Source: an uncultured Aquimarina sp. (GTDB lineage: Bacteria; Bacteroidota; Bacteroidia; Flavobacteriales; Flavobacteriaceae). Taken from it: 64,000 bases of DNA. The notes under the pieces are model-generated. The model did not search any database, was not told where the DNA came from, and worked only from the letters and a program-made list of their open reading frames with translations. Location: NCBI RefSeq assembly GCF_947492965.1, contig NZ_CANLOZ010000004.1:434001-498000 (forward strand), in the 5' to 3' direction. Of the stretch, positions 20,701 through 30,524 are shown piece after piece (position 1 is the first letter of the stretch; each line of letters starts with the position of its first letter). A program made the translations under genes and the position numbers.

Positions 20701-21289
20701 TAATATTTTTGCGGTTGGTGAGATTGCGGAATTCGAAGGGAATTTGTTCGGAATTACTGCGGCTGCGGAGCAGCAAGCAGATATTGTAGCTAAATACCTG
20801 TTAGGAGATTTTAGCGCAATTTACAGAGGATCCGTGTTTATGAATATTTTGAAGTTCGAAGATTTAGACTTGTGTAGTATTGGTAATATAGATATGCCAA
20901 AAGATGATCCATCGTATGAAGAAGTGATATTTATGGATGTTGGTAAAAGGTTTTATAAAAAATGTATTGTTAAAAATGACTGGTTAGTAGGAGCTATTTT
21001 GATGGGAGATAAAAGCGAGTTTGCTGATTTTAAAAGGCTCATCGAAGAAAAAATCGAACTCTCTGAAAAAAGAGAAGAGTTACTTCGATCTTCGCAACCA
21101 GATGAACCTGTACTAGGTAAATTGATCTGTTCTTGTAGTCAGGTTGGAGAAGGTAATTTAGAAGAGGCAATAAAAGGAGGATGTGAGGATTTTTCTGAAT
21201 TATGTACGAAAACAGGAGCAGGATTAGGATGTGGTAGTTGTAAACCAGAAGTAAAAGAAGTATTGAATAATGTAATGCAATTAGCTTAG
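17771..21289 (+). CDS. Assimilatory nitrate reductase fused to NAD(P)/FAD reductase and C-terminal BFD-like [2Fe-2S] domain
   Basis: 1172 aa: CSYCGVGCGIIAKKD (4Fe-4S) and Moco oxidoreductase motifs; then QKICIIGAGTAAYRF...NRVLLPEYV...IVGGGLLGLELAAALRK; then CSCSQVGEGNLEEAIKGGC..CTKTGAGLGCGSCKPEV. Confidence 0.93.
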   Translation: MAFKSYKTTCSYCGVGCGIIAKKDAKGVITVEGDPDHPVNRGMLCSKGMNLHHVVQDKSDRILYPQMRWSKGHELQRVSWDKALDRAVAVFNTIIDKYGPDSVGFYVSGQCLTEEYYLVNKLTKGFIGTNNIDTNSRLCMSSAVVGYKQALGEDSVPIAYEDIELADCFMIAGANPAWCHPILFRRIEAHKEKNPNTKIIVVDPRKTQSCDIADLHLQIIPGTDVVLYNAIAKRLIDRRKMDKSFIANHTDNFDQLKESLQSTSLTEAAKICGVTVADIKKAASYISNAKGFITLWAMGLNQSSIGVNKNNALLNLSLLTGHIGKPGSGPFSLTGQPNAMGGREVGGMANLLAAHKDLANQEHRTEVANFWGGKEISGKPGLTATEMFDALESGKLKAVWVICTNPLVSLPNVNKVEKALKNAKFVVVQDISYRSETLEYADLILPAAGWAEKEGTMTNSERRITYLNKVVDPPGEALPDAEILWKFAQRMGYRGFDYTSAEEVFKEHCQLTKGTNIDITGLSYERLKNEGSFQWPVPESNHSGTARLFENKKFYTDTGNAKFVVPRFTKPTSELLTERHPLILTTGRVRDQWHTRTKTGKVNRLLTHIPHPFLEINQVDAFLRNIKDGDIAVVESKRGKVQVKVKVSDTIGKGVVFLPMHWGKVLGNDFGRANNLTTSIIDPISKEPDFKFSAVQVSKFVKEKQKICIIGAGTAAYRFIQTYREHNKEDDIIVFSKEPYPFYNRVLLPEYVSEELTWEQLQKMREGSMESLNVTLSTSNPITEINREEKYLIDSKGDKHNYDIVLMATGSRAFVPKEVPIHLPGRFTMRDRGDADKLKKYLDDSGLPENEQHVTIVGGGLLGLELAAALRKKDVKITIIQRGSRLMERQLDIIASRLLAEDVREKGIQIHFDNEVDTVFNQDSGALLVNLKSGKSFSCNAVVYSIGTIPNIDLAKAVGIDCRRGILVNQYLQSNDPNIFAVGEIAEFEGNLFGITAAAEQQADIVAKYLLGDFSAIYRGSVFMNILKFEDLDLCSIGNIDMPKDDPSYEEVIFMDVGKRFYKKCIVKNDWLVGAILMGDKSEFADFKRLIEEKIELSEKREELLRSSQPDEPVLGKLICSCSQVGEGNLEEAIKGGCEDFSELCTKTGAGLGCGSCKPEVKEVLNNVMQLA

Positions 21290-21290
21290 T

Positions 21291-22727
21291 ATGGAAGATT
21301 TTATGCATAGAGTAAATATAAAAGGTGGAATTTTATCACCAAGTGAATTGCAACGAATTATCCTGTATGCAGAGGATTTAGGATTAGATACCTTTCATTT
21401 TGGATCTAGACAGGATATTATTTTCCCTTCCAAAGATCAAAATGGAAAATTAGTCGAGGAAAAAGAATCTTTTAAACCAGATTTTTTTGCACCAGAAGTA
21501 GAGCAAAATATAAGTTGCTCCTATGTGTCTATTGATATATTTAATTCTACCGTTTGGCTTCGAGGGACTACCTATCTCTATATTTTAGAGCAATTTAGAT
21601 ACAAACCAACACTAAAAATTAATATTTCGGATCCTCAGCAACAGATGGTTTCGTTGTTTTCTGGAGATCTTAACTTTATTGCTTCCACACATGAAGATTA
21701 CTGGTATTTGTTTTTGAAATTACCAGGATGGGAAGAGGTTTATTATCCAGTATTGATCTATACCTGGGATATAGCGAAAGTAGCTGAAGAAATTGAAAAG
21801 ATTTATAAAAAGGTCAATAATGTAGATGAGTTATTCCAGTTTTTAAATGAAAGTATTGATACTAATAATAGAACCATAGAAAAGCCTTTAGGTGTTGGTT
21901 TTAAGCCATTTCCTTATTATGAAGGGATGAATAAAATGGGGATCAATCAGTATTGGTTGGGATTGTATTGGAGAAACAATAAATATGATCTCAAGTTTTT
22001 GAAAGCGTTATGTGAATTTTGTATAGAATATCGCATCGGGAAAATATGTTTAACTCCGTGGAAGTCATTTATTATCAAAGGAATTCCAAAGGAATGTAAG
22101 TTGGCATTAGAAAAGCTTTTAGGACAATTTGGTATAAATGTAAGGCATTCTGCTCTAGAGTTAAATTGGCATTTACCAGTAGGAAGTCAGAAAGCATTAG
22201 ATCTAAAGAAATTTTTGGTCATGAATTTTGATCAAAACGATATTAGTACCTACGGGATGACTTTTGCGATAAGTATACGTAGAAAACAAAAAAGATATTT
22301 TACTTCAGTTGTTATTGAAGAAAATAAAACTCCAGATGCTGTAAAAGATTTTGTGATTAGACCTACGTACAATGTTTTATATGCTAAGAACTTTGATCCT
22401 AATACCAGAAAGTATATTGTGTACGCACAAGATATAGATCAAATGGATCTACCAGGGATTTTATTAGAGCTAACCAAAACCTATTTTCAAAACTTAGGAG
22501 AAGGAGATGATGAAAGCTATACAGGAAGTCCTGCTAAAAAAGAAAAAACAGAAATAGAGGTTTATCAATGTAAGCATTGTCAGACTATATATGACCCATC
22601 TATCGGAGATATGGTATCAGGAATTTCGTCAGGTACGAATTTCTCAGAACTTCCTGAAACATATCAATGTCCGTTATGTGATGCTCCAAAAGAAGATTTT
22701 GAGAAAATGACCTTAGAGGTGGTTTAA
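21291..22727 (+). CDS. Nitrite/sulfite reductase half-domain-like protein with C-terminal rubredoxin domain
   Basis: N-term MHRVNIKGGILSPSELQRIILYAEDLGLDTFHFGSRQDIIFP resembles the ferredoxin-like half domain; C-term YQCKHCQTIYDPSIGD...YQCPLCDAPKEDFE is rubredoxin. ATG lies 1 nt after the nas stop. Confidence 0.8.
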   Translation: MEDFMHRVNIKGGILSPSELQRIILYAEDLGLDTFHFGSRQDIIFPSKDQNGKLVEEKESFKPDFFAPEVEQNISCSYVSIDIFNSTVWLRGTTYLYILEQFRYKPTLKINISDPQQQMVSLFSGDLNFIASTHEDYWYLFLKLPGWEEVYYPVLIYTWDIAKVAEEIEKIYKKVNNVDELFQFLNESIDTNNRTIEKPLGVGFKPFPYYEGMNKMGINQYWLGLYWRNNKYDLKFLKALCEFCIEYRIGKICLTPWKSFIIKGIPKECKLALEKLLGQFGINVRHSALELNWHLPVGSQKALDLKKFLVMNFDQNDISTYGMTFAISIRRKQKRYFTSVVIEENKTPDAVKDFVIRPTYNVLYAKNFDPNTRKYIVYAQDIDQMDLPGILLELTKTYFQNLGEGDDESYTGSPAKKEKTEIEVYQCKHCQTIYDPSIGDMVSGISSGTNFSELPETYQCPLCDAPKEDFEKMTLEVV

Positions 22728-22744
22728 TAGTCTATTTCTTTTTC

Positions 22745-23263
22745 TTATTTATTATGGAAATCTCTATTAGGAACGTCAATATCTTCCTGAACATATAAAT
22801 CTGTAATTGATCTTACCTGACCCGAAAATTGAGCATGTCTGTATTTAAGCTCTAAGCTGTCTTTAGAAAGGTATGTTATTTGAAAGAATTTATAATTTTT
22901 GTCTGTATTCAGGAGTTCTGGAAGTTGATCACTGGTTACCTTAATAAAGTAATGTCCTTTTTTATTTTGAATGATCTCCCAATCTGCCTTTAACGAAGGT
23001 CCACAGTCTTTTTGAGTGTCGTTATTATCTTTAACGGTCATATTAGGGAAATAAGTATTCCTGTAGGTTAGAAAACAACCAGCCATATTCATTCGAGTTC
23101 CATCATTATATCGTTTAGCAATTTTCCATGTTTTACCAGAGGTTCCGGAAACTAATTCTATGGCATTTTTTGGTATTTGATAAGGTGTTTTAGGTTCGTC
23201 AGCGCAAGAATTCAAGATCACTCCAAAAGAAAGTAATAGTACTATTAAGAAAAATTTATTCAT
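22745..23263 (-). CDS. Lipocalin-like hypothetical lipoprotein
   Basis: 172 aa, lipoprotein signal NSCAD; SGTSGKTWKIAKRYNDG lipocalin-like start. Confidence 0.65.
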   Translation of the reverse strand: MNKFFLIVLLLSFGVILNSCADEPKTPYQIPKNAIELVSGTSGKTWKIAKRYNDGTRMNMAGCFLTYRNTYFPNMTVKDNNDTQKDCGPSLKADWEIIQNKKGHYFIKVTSDQLPELLNTDKNYKFFQITYLSKDSLELKYRHAQFSGQVRSITDLYVQEDIDVPNRDFHNK

Positions 23264-23405
23264 GTTCTGTTGTTAAAGATTTTATAGTGATTTCATAGGT
23301 ATGCTTTCATCAAATACTATTCCTGTTTTTTATAAATATCTATGCACCATTTATAAATATATCTAATTTTTATAACTAAGTTCGCAAATACCTTTTTTGT
23401 TACCC

Positions 23406-23888
23406 ATGAAAGCAGCTACTGTAAGAGAACTTAAAATAGAATTAGAGAATTCTTCTCCACAAGAACTAGTAGCACTATGTTTACGTTTGTCCAAATTTAA
23501 AAAGGAAAACAAAGAACTATTGACTTATTTACTTTATGAAGCTTCAGATGAAAGAAATTACATTTTAGAAGTACAAAAAGAAATATCCAATGAATTCGAT
23601 CTTATTAATACTAAGAATTATTATTACATTAAAAAAAGTGTACGTAAGATATTAAGGAACAGTAAGAAATATATAAGATATTCCGGTAAGAAAGATACAG
23701 AAGTTGAGATAATGATTCATTTCTGTACCGAGCTAAAACAAATTCAACCTTCTATTTTTAACAATAAAGTTCTTTCAGGTATTTTTAGTAGACAAATAGC
23801 AAGTATACGAAAGGTTATAACTACACTACATGAGGATTTACAATACGATTATAATCAATTATTAGATTCTTTACTTGATGAAGAATAG
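23406..23888 (+). CDS. Conserved hypothetical protein
   Basis: ~160 aa; track start TTG 23397, ATG 23406 preferred. Confidence 0.7.
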   Translation: MKAATVRELKIELENSSPQELVALCLRLSKFKKENKELLTYLLYEASDERNYILEVQKEISNEFDLINTKNYYYIKKSVRKILRNSKKYIRYSGKKDTEVEIMIHFCTELKQIQPSIFNNKVLSGIFSRQIASIRKVITTLHEDLQYDYNQLLDSLLDEE

Positions 23889-23895
23889 TGGTTCT

Positions 23896-25347
23896 CTAGC
23901 CTTTTATCAATCTCAAAATATAATCTAACTGAGCATCTTTCCCTTTTATTAAGTCATCTACAGAAATTGATATCGCTCTATCAGGTATTACTCCAGAACC
24001 ATTAGGAACATTTTTATCTTTTACGTAATGTTTTATTTTTTCCATAGACATTATCATCATTATTTTGGAATTAGGTAGTTCATAATAAACTGGGAATTGA
24101 CCAATATGGGAATAATAACCACCTCCTGTTTCTTCTCCAACCAAAAGTATATCGGGATCATTTTTAGCTAAAAGAGCTAACGCAGAACCAGCAGAAAAGG
24201 TAGTACCGCTTGCAAGAACATAGGTTTTACCTTTAAATCTATTTTTATCTGGTACCATTATAGTTTCTAGATCATCAAAATCTAATTTCCAACCATCTGA
24301 AGTAGGGTGATGATAAAACTTGTCTTTTAAGAATTCTTTTTCACCAAATGTTCTGGTAGCATAAGATTTTTCAGGTATTTCTAAAGAGGAAACAAACGTA
24401 CTAGTTCTTTGTTTGAATAGTTTATTGGTAACTAAAGAAAATAGATGCACTGAATTAGGTCGGAAACCTCCATCATTCTGGCGTATGTCAATAATTAAAT
24501 GCTTTATTTTTTTCTTATTGATCTCTTTAAAGAGTTTTATTAAACGAGATTTGAAAGCACTAATGTCTACTCCAAAAGAATTGACAACGAGAACAGCAGT
24601 TTTTAAATCTTTTTTGTAATAAACAAAAGGTTCTTTATTATTAATATGTTTAGAGAAAAAAGCTACTTTATCCTTAGCATCATGATAGTTAGAGAAATAA
24701 GAGCTTCTGTTAATATTTCTATGTTTCACATTTACAAAAGATTCTGCAGGAAGCGTGATAACTTTTTCAGTACCACTTGGTTCTATATATTTGATGGTAT
24801 ACTCTTTCTGTAATCCATATTCATAGATATAGAATAAGCCAAATTTTAATTCAATATCCCTATATTTTCTAGTTAGATTATGACCGTCACTAGGAGCATA
24901 TTTTTTTAAATCGTCTAAAATTTTAACAGTAGAGATATCATTAATATGGGTTATTTTGGAACCTATAGGAATTCCAAAATCATCTGTGTCTACGTAAAAA
25001 TCTGACTGAATAATTTTTATAATCACAGGAAAATAATACTGAGTGCTTTTTACCGTATTTGGTGCAAATAGCATTAAATGACCATCTTTTACCTGATCTG
25101 TTATATACTGCATCTTCTTAAATAATTCGATATCTGTAATCTCTTCAGAGAATGAATCTTGTGTGTTATCTACTAAAGAATCAAATGTTACTTCATCGAT
25201 ATAATCATACAAACTTGGATGACCTTTTTTAAGAATATTTTGGAATATTTTAAAGTCCTCTTTTGCTTTGGTTAATGTTATTTTTTTTTGAGCAAAAAGC
25301 GAGGTAGATATTAGAATAAAAGATACCATGTACCCAATATGATTCAT
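23896..25347 (-). CDS. S41-family (C-terminal processing-like) exported peptidase
   Basis: Signal peptide; HLIIDIRQNDGG...YVLASGTTFSAGSALALLAK...GEETGGGYYSH. Confidence 0.85.
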   Translation of the reverse strand: MNHIGYMVSFILISTSLFAQKKITLTKAKEDFKIFQNILKKGHPSLYDYIDEVTFDSLVDNTQDSFSEEITDIELFKKMQYITDQVKDGHLMLFAPNTVKSTQYYFPVIIKIIQSDFYVDTDDFGIPIGSKITHINDISTVKILDDLKKYAPSDGHNLTRKYRDIELKFGLFYIYEYGLQKEYTIKYIEPSGTEKVITLPAESFVNVKHRNINRSSYFSNYHDAKDKVAFFSKHINNKEPFVYYKKDLKTAVLVVNSFGVDISAFKSRLIKLFKEINKKKIKHLIIDIRQNDGGFRPNSVHLFSLVTNKLFKQRTSTFVSSLEIPEKSYATRTFGEKEFLKDKFYHHPTSDGWKLDFDDLETIMVPDKNRFKGKTYVLASGTTFSAGSALALLAKNDPDILLVGEETGGGYYSHIGQFPVYYELPNSKIMMIMSMEKIKHYVKDKNVPNGSGVIPDRAISISVDDLIKGKDAQLDYILRLIKG

Positions 25348-25466
25348 ATGATAAATTTTGTGTATACTACGTTTAAAGACACTTCTTTAAAAAAGATGTG
25401 ACATTTTGTTTTCCTATCGTGTAAAAATAATAAATCTGTTTTGTGAATATTTATAGTACAGCATAA

Positions 25467-25500
25467 AAAAAACAGGTACTTTATTAGCACCTGTTTTTAT
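25467..25500 (-). terminator. Terminator downstream of 25520..26827
   Basis: aaaacaggtactttattagcacctgttttt inverted repeat; T-tract on minus strand. Confidence 0.7.
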
Positions 25501-25519
25501 TATAACTTTAAAGCGAAAT

Positions 25520-26827
25520 TTAATTTAGCTTTCGTAGCTGCTTTTTGATTTTTTTGATAGCAGATTCAATTGACTTTTCTGGTTCAATCACGTTGTACTC
25601 TCCCCAAAATTCTGGATCCGAAAATCCGGAGGCTTCATCACTAATAACAACAGAAGATTTTAAACGATCCTTAAATTTAAGGTTTTCATTATCTGGGTTC
25701 TTTTTCCAATCTGTAACAGCCATTTCTATATTTAACTTATAGGTAGAGTTAAATAATCTCTTTTTCCAGTTTACCTTAAATACTAAATCAATTTTTCCAT
25801 AACCGTAGTACCATTTACCGTTTTTCTCTCTATAATTCATATTATAAGTAGCAACTGTTGGGTATACTTTGGCTCTCGATGGTTTTTTTCTAACAAAAAG
25901 TTTACTGGCCTCTTCTCTGTCTTCAAGATTCAAGCTAAATTCAGCTTTGGTTAATGCCAAGGTTTCAGAATCAATATATAGCTTTCCATAATAGTAAAGA
26001 TCTTTTATATAAGGCTTTTGTTTAAAGTCTAATACATAAATATAGCGATCATTGATATTGGTAGAATTTCCAAAAGTAAAATCATATATATTTAATATAT
26101 CCTCTGTAAAAAGAAGATCAGGGTTTTTCATTACATCAATAAATAAAGTACTAGATGGTCCTCCTTGAAGCTTAAGGGTAAGTGTATCTAACTTTTTGTA
26201 ATCCGCACTTTTTCTTGCTTTGTATAGTTTAATTACATCATTTTTATCCGAGGAATAGGGTTTTTTATAGACATCTACTACGGCTTCGGAAAGGGATACA
26301 TACTTTCTACGTTTTTTGATGGTTTCTCTATAAAATGCGGTCATAATGGTATTATCATTTTGATAATTTGTACCACGCTTTTTCATAACTGCTTTTATAA
26401 GAGCTTCAGGATCTCTAGGATCAATGTTTACTGCTGTTAATTCTGTTATGGTAGCAGTTAACTTAATTTTAGCGTTATTTCCTTGTAATGAAGAAAGAGA
26501 AACTATTTTGTCTTTATAACCTAAAAACGAAACAGTAATATTTGTACTCGAGCTGTTCTTTGGAACTTTCAATAAAAATTCACCTTCAGCATTTGTAATT
26601 GTAGATATGTTAGTTCCATTTAATGAAATGGTAGCTGATACCAAAACATCATTAGATTGTTGGTCTACTACAATTCCTTTATATTCATCATAAGTATTAC
26701 CCGCTTGAATCCCTGTATCTTGAAAAAAACTAAACGCTTGAAGCTGATGGGTATGTCCTACTATTAAAAATAAACTAAGCAAATAGAAAAGATGCTTTTT
26801 GCTTAAAAAAGTATTTTTTTTATTCAT
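25520..26827 (-). CDS. Carboxypeptidase-like regulatory domain protein (DUF5686-like)
   Basis: YKGIVVDQQSNDVLVSATISLNGTNISTITNAEGEFLLKVP CarboxypepD_reg-like start. Confidence 0.8.
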   Translation of the reverse strand: MNKKNTFLSKKHLFYLLSLFLIVGHTHQLQAFSFFQDTGIQAGNTYDEYKGIVVDQQSNDVLVSATISLNGTNISTITNAEGEFLLKVPKNSSSTNITVSFLGYKDKIVSLSSLQGNNAKIKLTATITELTAVNIDPRDPEALIKAVMKKRGTNYQNDNTIMTAFYRETIKKRRKYVSLSEAVVDVYKKPYSSDKNDVIKLYKARKSADYKKLDTLTLKLQGGPSSTLFIDVMKNPDLLFTEDILNIYDFTFGNSTNINDRYIYVLDFKQKPYIKDLYYYGKLYIDSETLALTKAEFSLNLEDREEASKLFVRKKPSRAKVYPTVATYNMNYREKNGKWYYGYGKIDLVFKVNWKKRLFNSTYKLNIEMAVTDWKKNPDNENLKFKDRLKSSVVISDEASGFSDPEFWGEYNVIEPEKSIESAIKKIKKQLRKLN

Positions 26828-27056
26828 AACAAATTTATTCAGTTAATAATTTCATTCTTTAGTATTGGAGGTAGAATGCTAATTATACAATATACTAAAA
26901 TTACCAATGAGATTTTGACTATAATAGTTAAAAATGAGCCAATTATATATTTTTAAGATCTTTATGAGCTTTTCGAAAACATTGATATTTTCGGGTTAGA
27001 CGGAAACAGTTGGTTTTCATTTCAAAAAAAAGAATTAAAAAAATAAAATAAGAATT

Positions 27057-28460
27057 CTAGTGATATCCACTATGATCTCCGAACCAATTTTTGAGTTTTA
27101 TATTTAATATTTCTGTAGTAAACGGTTTTGTGATATAATCATCCAAACCTTTTGCTATAAAGCGTTCGGCGTCTCCTGGCAAGGCATTAGAAGTAATAGC
27201 GATCACTGGTGGTACTTTTTTATATCCTTGTCTTATTAATTTACAGGTTTCTACCCCATCCAATTCAGGTAGATTAATATCCATTAATATAAGATCATAG
27301 GTGTCTTCTTCAAACATCTCCAAGGCTTTTCTTCCCGTTTTAGCAACATCAGCAGTACAACCGAGATATTTAAGTATTTGTTTGGATACAAGTATATTAG
27401 TGTCAGAATCCTCTACTAATAAAATATGAAGATTAAATTTTTGATCTTTACTCTTGTCAAAAGCCTTTTCTACATCTGGAATAATAGCTTCTGATACTTT
27501 TGTTTTAAAGGTGAACCAAAAATTACTTCCTTTTCCTAATTCGCTACTTACTCCAAGTTTTCCATTAAGTAAGTCAACAAGTTTTTTACTGATAGTAAGC
27601 CCTAAACCAGTTCCTTCTCCGACAAGTAGTTCATTATTATGTACTTGACTGAATCTTTTAAAAAGGGATGCCTGATCACGTTTACTAATTCCAATTCCAG
27701 AATCTATAACTTCTATCTTTATGGTAAGATCATCATTCTTTTTGTTTACCAAAGAAGATTTTACTCTAATCGTTCCTTCATTGGTGAATTTTACTGCATT
27801 ACCTATTAAGTTGGAGATAACTTGCGTAAGTCTTTTATCATCTGCATAAATTTGCTCGGGTAGTTCATCCGAATATTCTGATACTATATTGATTCCTTTA
27901 GCCTTACTATTGGCTAAAAACAAATCAACATTTTGATTAACTAATTTTTTAAAGTTAATGGCTTTCGGTGAAAGGGTAAACTTTCCTGCTTCCATTTTGG
28001 ATAGATCAAGAATCTGATTTAATATATCCAGAAGATTTAGAGAAGACTGGTGTATGGTAGTCACATATTCCTTTTGTAAATCATTTAATGAAGTGTTTTT
28101 AAAAAGCAAATCGATCATTCCAATAACTCCGACCATAGGAGTTCTGATTTCATGACTCATGTTTGCTAAAAAATCTTGTTTGAATTTAGAGGCTTGTAGA
28201 ATCTGTTTATTTTTTTCTTTTAATTTATCTAAATTACGACCACCGAACATCGCAAATAGTCCAAGAAAAAATGGAGCCGTATCTATAATATAGTGAATAG
28301 GGTAATTTTTCTGTACAAAAATGATAGCTTCCCAAGAAAATTCTTGCCCCAATTTTACAATATCAATAGAAGTTGCAAGTATCGGAAATACGCATCCAAA
28401 CAATACTCCGTAAAGAGCATATTTAGCTGCTTCAGATTTTAACCACGATTTTTGATTCAT
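27057..28460 (-). CDS. Hybrid sensor histidine kinase/response regulator
   Basis: FLANMSHEIRTPMVGVIGMIDLL (H-box), GTGLGLTISKKLV, receiver HILLVEDSDTN...LILMDINLPELDGVE. Confidence 0.95.
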   Translation of the reverse strand: MNQKSWLKSEAAKYALYGVLFGCVFPILATSIDIVKLGQEFSWEAIIFVQKNYPIHYIIDTAPFFLGLFAMFGGRNLDKLKEKNKQILQASKFKQDFLANMSHEIRTPMVGVIGMIDLLFKNTSLNDLQKEYVTTIHQSSLNLLDILNQILDLSKMEAGKFTLSPKAINFKKLVNQNVDLFLANSKAKGINIVSEYSDELPEQIYADDKRLTQVISNLIGNAVKFTNEGTIRVKSSLVNKKNDDLTIKIEVIDSGIGISKRDQASLFKRFSQVHNNELLVGEGTGLGLTISKKLVDLLNGKLGVSSELGKGSNFWFTFKTKVSEAIIPDVEKAFDKSKDQKFNLHILLVEDSDTNILVSKQILKYLGCTADVAKTGRKALEMFEEDTYDLILMDINLPELDGVETCKLIRQGYKKVPPVIAITSNALPGDAERFIAKGLDDYITKPFTTEILNIKLKNWFGDHSGYH

Positions 28461-28589
28461 AGATGGTTTATTAACGACAATCTTATGTTAGTTAATCATC
28501 CGATAAGGATAGTTTGGGGCCTTAATGGGATATGTGGTTAAATATAGTGGTTTTTTTGTAAATGGATGAAAATATTGATTGATAGGGAC

Positions 28590-29618
28590 TTAACCGCCAA
28601 TACTAATCATACTTCTATTTTGGGTGTGTAATGCAGGGTTTTCTAGTTTTTCTGAGGTGTCCATTCCACCTCGAGACTTAAATTTATGTTGTAAAGCATT
28701 TTGAATTATTGGAGCTAGAGGCTTTTTATCTCTTAGGGGCTGTAATAAGGAGAATTCATTTCCAGAAAACAAGCAATTTTTCAATTTCCCATCTGCCGTG
28801 AGGCGAATACGATTACAAGTATCACAAAAAGGATTAGTTACAGAACTAATGATAGCAAATTGACCTTGGTAATTATTGATCTTATAATTTTTGGAAGTAT
28901 CATTTGGAAGATCTTCTAATCTAGAGAGTTGTAATGGAAAGGTGTAATGTATTCTATCTAAAATTTCCTGAAGAGACACTAATTTCTCCATGTTCCATTG
29001 ATTCCCATCAAACGGCATAAACTCTATAAAGCGTACAGTAATATTTTGATCTTTTGTAAGATTAATGAAATCTATAATCTCATCGTCATTGAAATTCTTA
29101 ATAAGAACAACGTTTAGTTTTATTGCAAAGCCTTCGTTATGAAACAACTGTATGGTATTCCAGACTTTGTCAAATTCATTTCGTCTTGTTATTTTCTCAA
29201 ATTTATTCTTTTGCAAAGAATCGATACTAATAGTTATAGTTTTAATATTATTTTCTTTCAAAAGAGGAATAAAACGATCTGCTAATACGCCATTTGTGGT
29301 AATTCCAATTTCTACAGGTAAACTTGCTAGGCGTTCTAATATGAGCGGAAAATCCTTTCTAACCATGGGTTCACCACCAGTTAATCTTATTTTCGTAACA
29401 CCAAAATCAACAAACCCTTTTGCAATTTCATAAATCTCATCTGAGGTCATTAAATGTTTTTGGGGTGTTAGCGGAATTCCATTGGCAGGCATACAATAAG
29501 TGCATCTTAGATTACACTTTTCTGTTAGTGAAATTCTGAGGTATGTATGCTTACGCCCAAAATTATCTGTTAATATGTTCTTATTATTTGTATTCAAATC
29601 TTCTTTGTTAATTTCCAT
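28590..29618 (-). CDS. moaA: GTP 3',8-cyclase
   Basis: LRISLTEKCNLRCTYCMPANGIPL, TGGEPMVRKDF, C-terminal NPFCDTCNRIRLTADGKLKNCLF, terminal GG. Confidence 0.96.
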   Translation of the reverse strand: MEINKEDLNTNNKNILTDNFGRKHTYLRISLTEKCNLRCTYCMPANGIPLTPQKHLMTSDEIYEIAKGFVDFGVTKIRLTGGEPMVRKDFPLILERLASLPVEIGITTNGVLADRFIPLLKENNIKTITISIDSLQKNKFEKITRRNEFDKVWNTIQLFHNEGFAIKLNVVLIKNFNDDEIIDFINLTKDQNITVRFIEFMPFDGNQWNMEKLVSLQEILDRIHYTFPLQLSRLEDLPNDTSKNYKINNYQGQFAIISSVTNPFCDTCNRIRLTADGKLKNCLFSGNEFSLLQPLRDKKPLAPIIQNALQHKFKSRGGMDTSEKLENPALHTQNRSMISIGG

Positions 29619-30522
29619 AGTGTTTAGCGCCTTTCAATACACGGAAAGTATGCAAAAGGGCAGGAAATATAGCTTCCATTGATTCTTTTGCTCCATTAGT
29701 AGAGCCTGGTAATGCTAGCACAATCGCTTCTCCAATAACTCCAGCAACACTTCTAGAAAGCATAGCGTAAGGCATACGATTTTGACCGTAGTTTCTAATC
29801 GCTTCTTCGATTCCTGGAATTCTTCTTTCTATTAACGGGCTGATAGCTTCAGGTGTAACATCTCTTGGAGATAATCCCGTGCCACCAGTAAAGATGATAA
29901 GGTCATTACCAGCATTGTGCAATTCTTTTACTTGTTTTTGTATTTCATCTTTTTCATCTGGGATGATAATATATTTTTCTACAGTCACTCCACATTCTTC
30001 TAGTTTCTGAATAATAGCTTTACCAGCTTTGTCTTCTTTTTCACCAGCAGAAATAGAATCCGAACATACTACAACTCCTGCAGTATAAGGTTCTCCATTA
30101 TCCTTATAACTAGATTTTCCTCCTTTTTTACTAAGAAGCTTAATTTCTTTGATTTCTACGTTTTTATCTACCGGTTTAAGCATATCATACATAGTAAGAG
30201 CCACCACAGACGCACCATGCATTGTCTCAACTTCGACACCAGTTTTGTAGATAGTTTTAACTGTCATTTCAATAACAATCTCAAGGTTATTTACTTTGTA
30301 ATCTACACCAGTATATTCAATAGGTAGTGGATGACAGTCAGGTATGATATCACTTGTTTTTTTTACCGCAAATAAACCAGCAGTTTTAGCCATTTCAAAA
30401 ACATCTCCCTTAGGAATAGATTTGGATATAATCGCTTCTATTGTTTTTGTACTACCAACTTTTACAATAGCTTGGGCTGTTGCAATTCTTAGGGTGTTAT
30501 TTTTATGTGTAATATCTACCAT
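29608..30522 (-). CDS. moaCB: Bifunctional MoaC-MoaB/MogA fusion
   Basis: MoaC region CHPLPIEYTGVDYKV...MHGASVVALTMYDMLK, then molybdopterin-binding VVCSDSISAGEKEDKAG...IFTGGTGLSPRDVTPEA. Confidence 0.94.
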   Translation of the reverse strand: MVDITHKNNTLRIATAQAIVKVGSTKTIEAIISKSIPKGDVFEMAKTAGLFAVKKTSDIIPDCHPLPIEYTGVDYKVNNLEIVIEMTVKTIYKTGVEVETMHGASVVALTMYDMLKPVDKNVEIKEIKLLSKKGGKSSYKDNGEPYTAGVVVCSDSISAGEKEDKAGKAIIQKLEECGVTVEKYIIIPDEKDEIQKQVKELHNAGNDLIIFTGGTGLSPRDVTPEAISPLIERRIPGIEEAIRNYGQNRMPYAMLSRSVAGVIGEAIVLALPGSTNGAKESMEAIFPALLHTFRVLKGAKHYGN

Positions 30523-30524
30523 TT

